Below are positions 59,961 through 64,000 of a DNA stretch of 64,000 nt, in pieces. The notes beneath the pieces are model-generated. The model ran no database searches and had not been told where the DNA came from. It saw only the letters and a list, made by a program, of their open reading frames with translations. The stretch is from Onchocerca volvulus (lineage: Eukaryota; Nematoda; Chromadorea; Rhabditida; Onchocercidae). The stretch is from positions 15,896,603-15,960,602 of the forward strand of contig HG738137.1 of the NCBI GenBank assembly GCA_000499405.2, written 5' to 3'. The stretch's first letter is position 1. Each line of letters opens with the position of its first letter. The translations under genes were made by a program, and so were the position numbers.

Positions 59961-62392
59961 CAACCTTTTTTGTTTCTAATTATTGTACCTTAAATATTCG
60001 TTTTCTTCTCTTTCATGTTTGAAATTGTTTCTTTGAAAATTTACACATTCCTGTATTTCCAATCAATATTTTTTCAATCACATTATTCACAAAATCTCAG
60101 TAGTCATTGTGTGAGCAAAAATAATCGCATTTTTATAAATCAAGTCTTTCATAAAATATTCGTTTCTGGTTTATCCCTCAAATAACTTCAACACGAAACT
60201 ATTTTTTTTTTTTTTTTTATTCATATTATATCAACTACAACTACAGTCAAAAATACAAATGAGGAATATATAATAAGTGGCACTGGAAAAATGAACAATT
60301 AAAAACAAAAAAATCTGTTAGCAAGGCTAAGTGAAATAAATCAAAGAAAGAATAATCTTTTATTCGAAAAATAGATAATAAGTTGCAAACAAAAAAAAAA
60401 AAGTAACTTCATTGCGATCGAAGCGTCTTCCTAAAAATTTTTCACTCTTATAAATAATAATGTAAAGAATAAAAGATTCGATTGATCAGATCGAAATGTT
60501 CAGAATATGATATTTCTGCAAGTTCTAAGTGTACACATTTTTTTGTGAAATTCATTAAAAATTCACTAAAATTCATCCAAACTAATGAAAATTCATTAGT
60601 TTGATTGATAGCTCTTTATTAATCAGAAGCTTTTAGTTATTGATCGCAGTTTATTATGTATCTTTAATTCAGTCGTTAATAATCAATTGATGATTAAATA
60701 ACTGATCTTTATTTTCTGGTGTATGGATTATCGAAATAGTGCAGTGACACAAAATTATATAATTAATGCAGATATAAACATAAGAAATGAATTTCAAAAT
60801 ACTATTTTCGAAAAAAAAAGGAAATTTGAATTTGCCAGACAATATTTTCTGAAAGGAAAGAAATCTGATAATTTTTCATGTCATCATTTTTGTCAAACGC
60901 TTCCATCGACTGCATTTTTCTTCGTCTTTTTGTTTTTGACTGAAAAAAAAATTTTCCTTCAATCTTCTTTTTTTTTTTTTTTTGAAAAATGAAAATGAGT
61001 CTTTGAAATTTGCGACAATAAATCATTGACAATAAAGCATTTAATCATCAAGATTTAGGTTCCTGCCAGTAACATAGAAAATTCCTTCAATATCAAATTT
61101 ATATCATTGGCGTCTACTATACATGCTATTGGATTTAAATTAATTGAACTTTATTCATTTCAGAAAAGATAAAAACTTGTCATTTTTCATTTCTCTCTTG
61201 CTTATTCTTTACTTTCTCTTAATTAATTTACTAAATCAATCGCTTAAAGCAGTAATTGAAAAAAACACACCTTTTAAAAGTGCAAAATGAAAGGGACAAT
61301 TAATAGCGAAGCATAGAACCAAACTTTGATTTGAACCTTTTGCAAGGCTGATCTGTAATTTTACTGGAACAAGACTGGTTCGGACGCTACAACTTTTTAG
61401 GTAATTTAAGGTAGAAATTTAGTATTTAAAGCAATCAGATGGGAAACTCAGTATCAGATTCGCTGGTGCTCATTCTGCTCAGTTAATGTCAACTCATTAT
61501 ATTATTTACTCAAAAGGAAATTTCTCGGGACTTATCATCGAAGAATAATCTCAGTAAAATTGATGCAATGTTTCATGCTAATCTCATTCACACAAAACCT
61601 TATATCTACAATTTCGAGTACTTTTTTCGGAAATTATTTGAAAACGTGTAGTTTCCCAAAATTTTATTTAAATGATCATCTAGCCGCTGATTTTGTTTTT
61701 GAAAGAAGTGGCAATTCTAAACAACTACAAAGTTTTCAGTATGATTGCTTAATCGTTTTACATTCAATTGTTATTAGTTCGAAAGTTTTTCTGCAAAATT
61801 TTTACAATTTAGTTTTTTAAACAAAACTTTACCTTAAAATACTGAGAAATCGGAAGGAAATCAATTTGTTGATGGTCAAAATAGAAATCACGGAGATCTA
61901 AACGAATTTTGTAAAATAATTTACCGTAATTCTTTTTATTTTTAATTCATTAAATCTAACCAATAGGTACATCATGTGGATATATGGAACAATAAATGTT
62001 AAATGTGAATAATTTAAATATGAATGATTGATACTTTTTGTCAATATTAACGGGACTTGTATTCTGATCTTTAAGAATGATCAATTTGACAAAAGGCATG
62101 TAAGATACTGTGGATACAATTTTTTTATTTCATTTTATCCCACAAACTTTTGTTATTTAAGTTAATTGCCTCCTAAGAATATCTGTTAGTGATAATGACA
62201 TTATTATCAATTAGAAAATATAAAAATCCTCTGAAAAAATTGATTTTCCCATCTTGATTAACATAATCAACACTGATAATGATACCCGTTATTTCATATG
62301 ACGACATTTCTTAGCTTTCTACGTAGCAAAATGATAATTGGAATAATTTCTCAAATTACAATTCAGGACAATTTTACAAACATTTCACGATA

Positions 62393-62852
62393 ATGAGATA
62401 CAACTGGATTGTATTACTGCTGTCATTGGTGCTGCCAATAATGACAGCTGATTTCGATGCTGTAATGGGAAGCAATAATAGTGGTATTACCGAGAAACAA
62501 ACCTCACCCTACGGTGGTCGACTTAAACGGGGTACTGACCCAAATGGTCCATATGAACATCAATATCCACGAACTGGTGCGACAGGACAGAAAGAAATGT
62601 TAAGGAATTGGTGGCAGCATGTTAGTTCATTATTTATATATTTCATTATTTCTTTTTTCTCTAATCAAAAACTTCAGAAAAATCCGAAAATGGTATAAGA
62701 ATTTTTTCAATAATTCTTTATCAACAATTCATTTGATAATTCTGCTGAAATTAAGAAAGATTTTGAAAATTTTATTTAATTAAAATTTGCTCATTATTTC
62801 TTGCTAGAACATATCCATAGTAAAAGCATTAAATAGTTATAATGATAATTAA
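62393..62852 (+). CDS. Small secreted pre-pro-peptide (paralogue 2)
   Basis: Two exons, 62393-62620 and 62808-62852 (TAA), joined in phase 0, give 90 residues. The signal peptide (RYNWIVLLLSLVLPIMTA) and pro-region align with paralogue 1, including an N-glycosylation motif (NNS) and the RLKR processing site. After RLKR the sequence differs completely: GTDPNGPYEHQYPRTG, without cysteines, before the two proteins converge again on GATGQKEMLRNWWQH. The second exon is shorter than in paralogue 1 because of an early in-frame TAA, so this copy may be truncated or may use the conserved downstream exon at 62933. An acceptor at 62326 implies a 66-nt leader. Family not recognised. Confidence 0.6.
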
Positions 62853-62930
62853 GATGAAGAAATAATTAATGATTAAAGAATTGTTAAAAATGATAAAAAA
62901 ATCCATTAATGCAACAAAATGATCAATTCC

Positions 62931-63018
62931 AGATATCGTTGCTGCTGTTGCCAATGTCAATGTCATGGATGAAATCGATATTATACTGAAATTTTACTTA
63001 TGAACGAAATCATCATTC
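62931..63018 (+). other. Highly conserved island, downstream copy
   Basis: Counterpart of 40060-40147, differing by two substitutions in 88 nt. The AG of an acceptor (ATTCCAG) ends at 62932. Direct splicing from exon 1 gives an 18-codon ending whose two differences from paralogue 1 are both silent. Because the local last exon of paralogue 2 has an early stop, this may be its functional terminal exon. Confidence 0.45.
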
Positions 63019-63735
63019 AAAATTTCAACATTTCATTCATATAGCAACGAAATCATAAAATTAAAATACTGCAAAAATATTTCAATTTTTACTTCTTATT
63101 CTTTCTTTTTTTTTATATAAATAGCTTATTTACACAATTATAATAAACTTGATTCGATCTATCAACAGTATGAAAATTCAACAATATGTAATCACGTATA
63201 TATAAACACAAATAAATGCAGGCATTAAAACATTGTTTATTGTTTTCAAAATTTCCTATGAATCATCGTCGAACTGTTTATTTTTGAGAATTTAAGAGAC
63301 CAAATAAAATCTGTTGCAAGTTAAAATAATTGCTCGAAAAATTAATGATATCTGAAAGTTATGTAATAGAGGTTATTTCAATTTAAGTTTTATTATTGTA
63401 TTCAGCCAGTTAATTACCAGAATCAACAGGCAACGATGAAGCAAACGGAAACCAAAAAAAATTGTTAAATCTGAAGAATCAAAAAATTATTCGAAGAAAA
63501 AATTTTAATTTAAATTTCATCATTTCCCACATTTTTTTCATCTTTATTTTCCTTACTGAGCCGTGAATAATTCTAAAATACTTTCAATGAACAATAATCC
63601 ATCTATAATTTCTGTTGTAATCAGTATATCTAACACTCTTGAATACTCTGTTGTGTAGAATCTTTGAACTATTAAAACAGATTTAATTAAAAGCAAATTT
63701 ATTATTTGAATTTTTGAAACAAATATCATTGGAAA

Positions 63736-64000
63736 AAACCACAAACATCAGTAATCCTTTCAAAATATCATCATCATCATATCATGTGATGATAATCATT
63801 CTGCAATGAGCCAAGAGAAAGAATCTAAAATCATTACATTTCTACAAATTGGTGTGAACAATTAAGGACTTATTTTAGTAATATTAATAGCAGAAGGCGT
63901 GAGAAAATTACACTGCAACATGTTAATGTCCCGAATGGGGAAACCCCGTTGTTTTCTATTTTGAAATATTCCATTCCATGCCATATGAAGTCCATCTGTT
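63736..64000. other. Unassigned 3' end of window
   Basis: Contains a short ATC-rich near-palindrome at about 63767-63800 (ATCATCATCATATCATGTGA). No gene or duplicated sequence was recognised. Confidence 0.4.

Larger units (their letters stand above)
60490..63735. repeat. Direct segmental duplicate, downstream copy
   Basis: Collinear with 37410-40850 in the same orientation, with many indels. It contains the second secreted-peptide gene and the second conserved island. Identity is visibly lower than within the palindrome, so this duplication is older. Confidence 0.8.

Noticed and set aside
1..64000. CRISPR arrays, rRNA or tRNA genes, bacterial (Wolbachia) inserts
   Set aside because: No regularly spaced repeat array, no cloverleaf with recognisable A and B boxes, and no operon-like or higher-GC bacterial segment was seen by eye. 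A tRNA scan was not possible.

Overview
The window looks like nuclear DNA of a nematode, most likely a filarial or other spirurid worm. The sequence is very AT-rich. Genes are split into many small exons by short GT-AG introns. Three genes have a strong 3' splice acceptor only 10-20 nt before the start codon with no visible upstream exon, which is the pattern left by spliced-leader trans-splicing. The repeats are degenerate Helitrons and BEL/Pao LTR elements. The species cannot be fixed from sequence alone, and I saw no Wolbachia-like or other bacterial DNA.

Layout. About 0.3-21 kb is a normal gene block: the 3' half of a beta-lactamase-related serine hydrolase gene (+), a UBXN7-type UBA/UAS/UBX adaptor (-), SCYL2, a Scy1-like pseudokinase (+), and an SLC35F3/F4-type membrane transporter (-). 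I assembled the exon structures of all four by hand. Frames join cleanly across every intron, and predicted lengths are 474 aa (UBXN7), 893 aa (SCYL2) and 365 aa (SLC35F).

About 21.3-36.7 kb is a graveyard of mobile elements: a rearranged Helitron (21.3-25.6 kb), a BEL/Pao 3' end with LTR (25.8-27.3 kb), a duplicated segment carrying a broken exon (27.5-29.9 kb), a second Helitron relic (30.0-32.6 kb), and further BEL/Pao material with an LTR, integrase and an envelope-like relic (33.1-36.7 kb).

About 37.4-63.7 kb is built from segmental duplications. A 3.3 kb unit occurs twice in direct orientation (37.4-40.9 and 60.5-63.7 kb). Each copy holds a small secreted pre-pro-peptide gene with a signal peptide and an RLKR processing site. 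Between them lies a very large palindrome, with arms of roughly 43.4-49.2 and 49.8-55.9 kb around a 0.65 kb spacer. Its inner 3.5 kb is almost identical between arms, while the outer parts are clearly diverged. The palindrome carries a Helitron and, inside that, a solo LTR. A third, non-inverted copy of the host unit (57.5-59.6 kb) lacks the Helitron and resembles the site before insertion.

The four conventional genes do not form a pathway. Two have membrane-traffic or protein-quality roles in other animals (SCYL2 in clathrin/AP-2 traffic, UBXN7 with p97/VCP). The most interesting parts are the palindrome with its sharp identity step, the paired secreted-peptide genes, and an 88 bp island downstream of them that is far better conserved than their coding exons.
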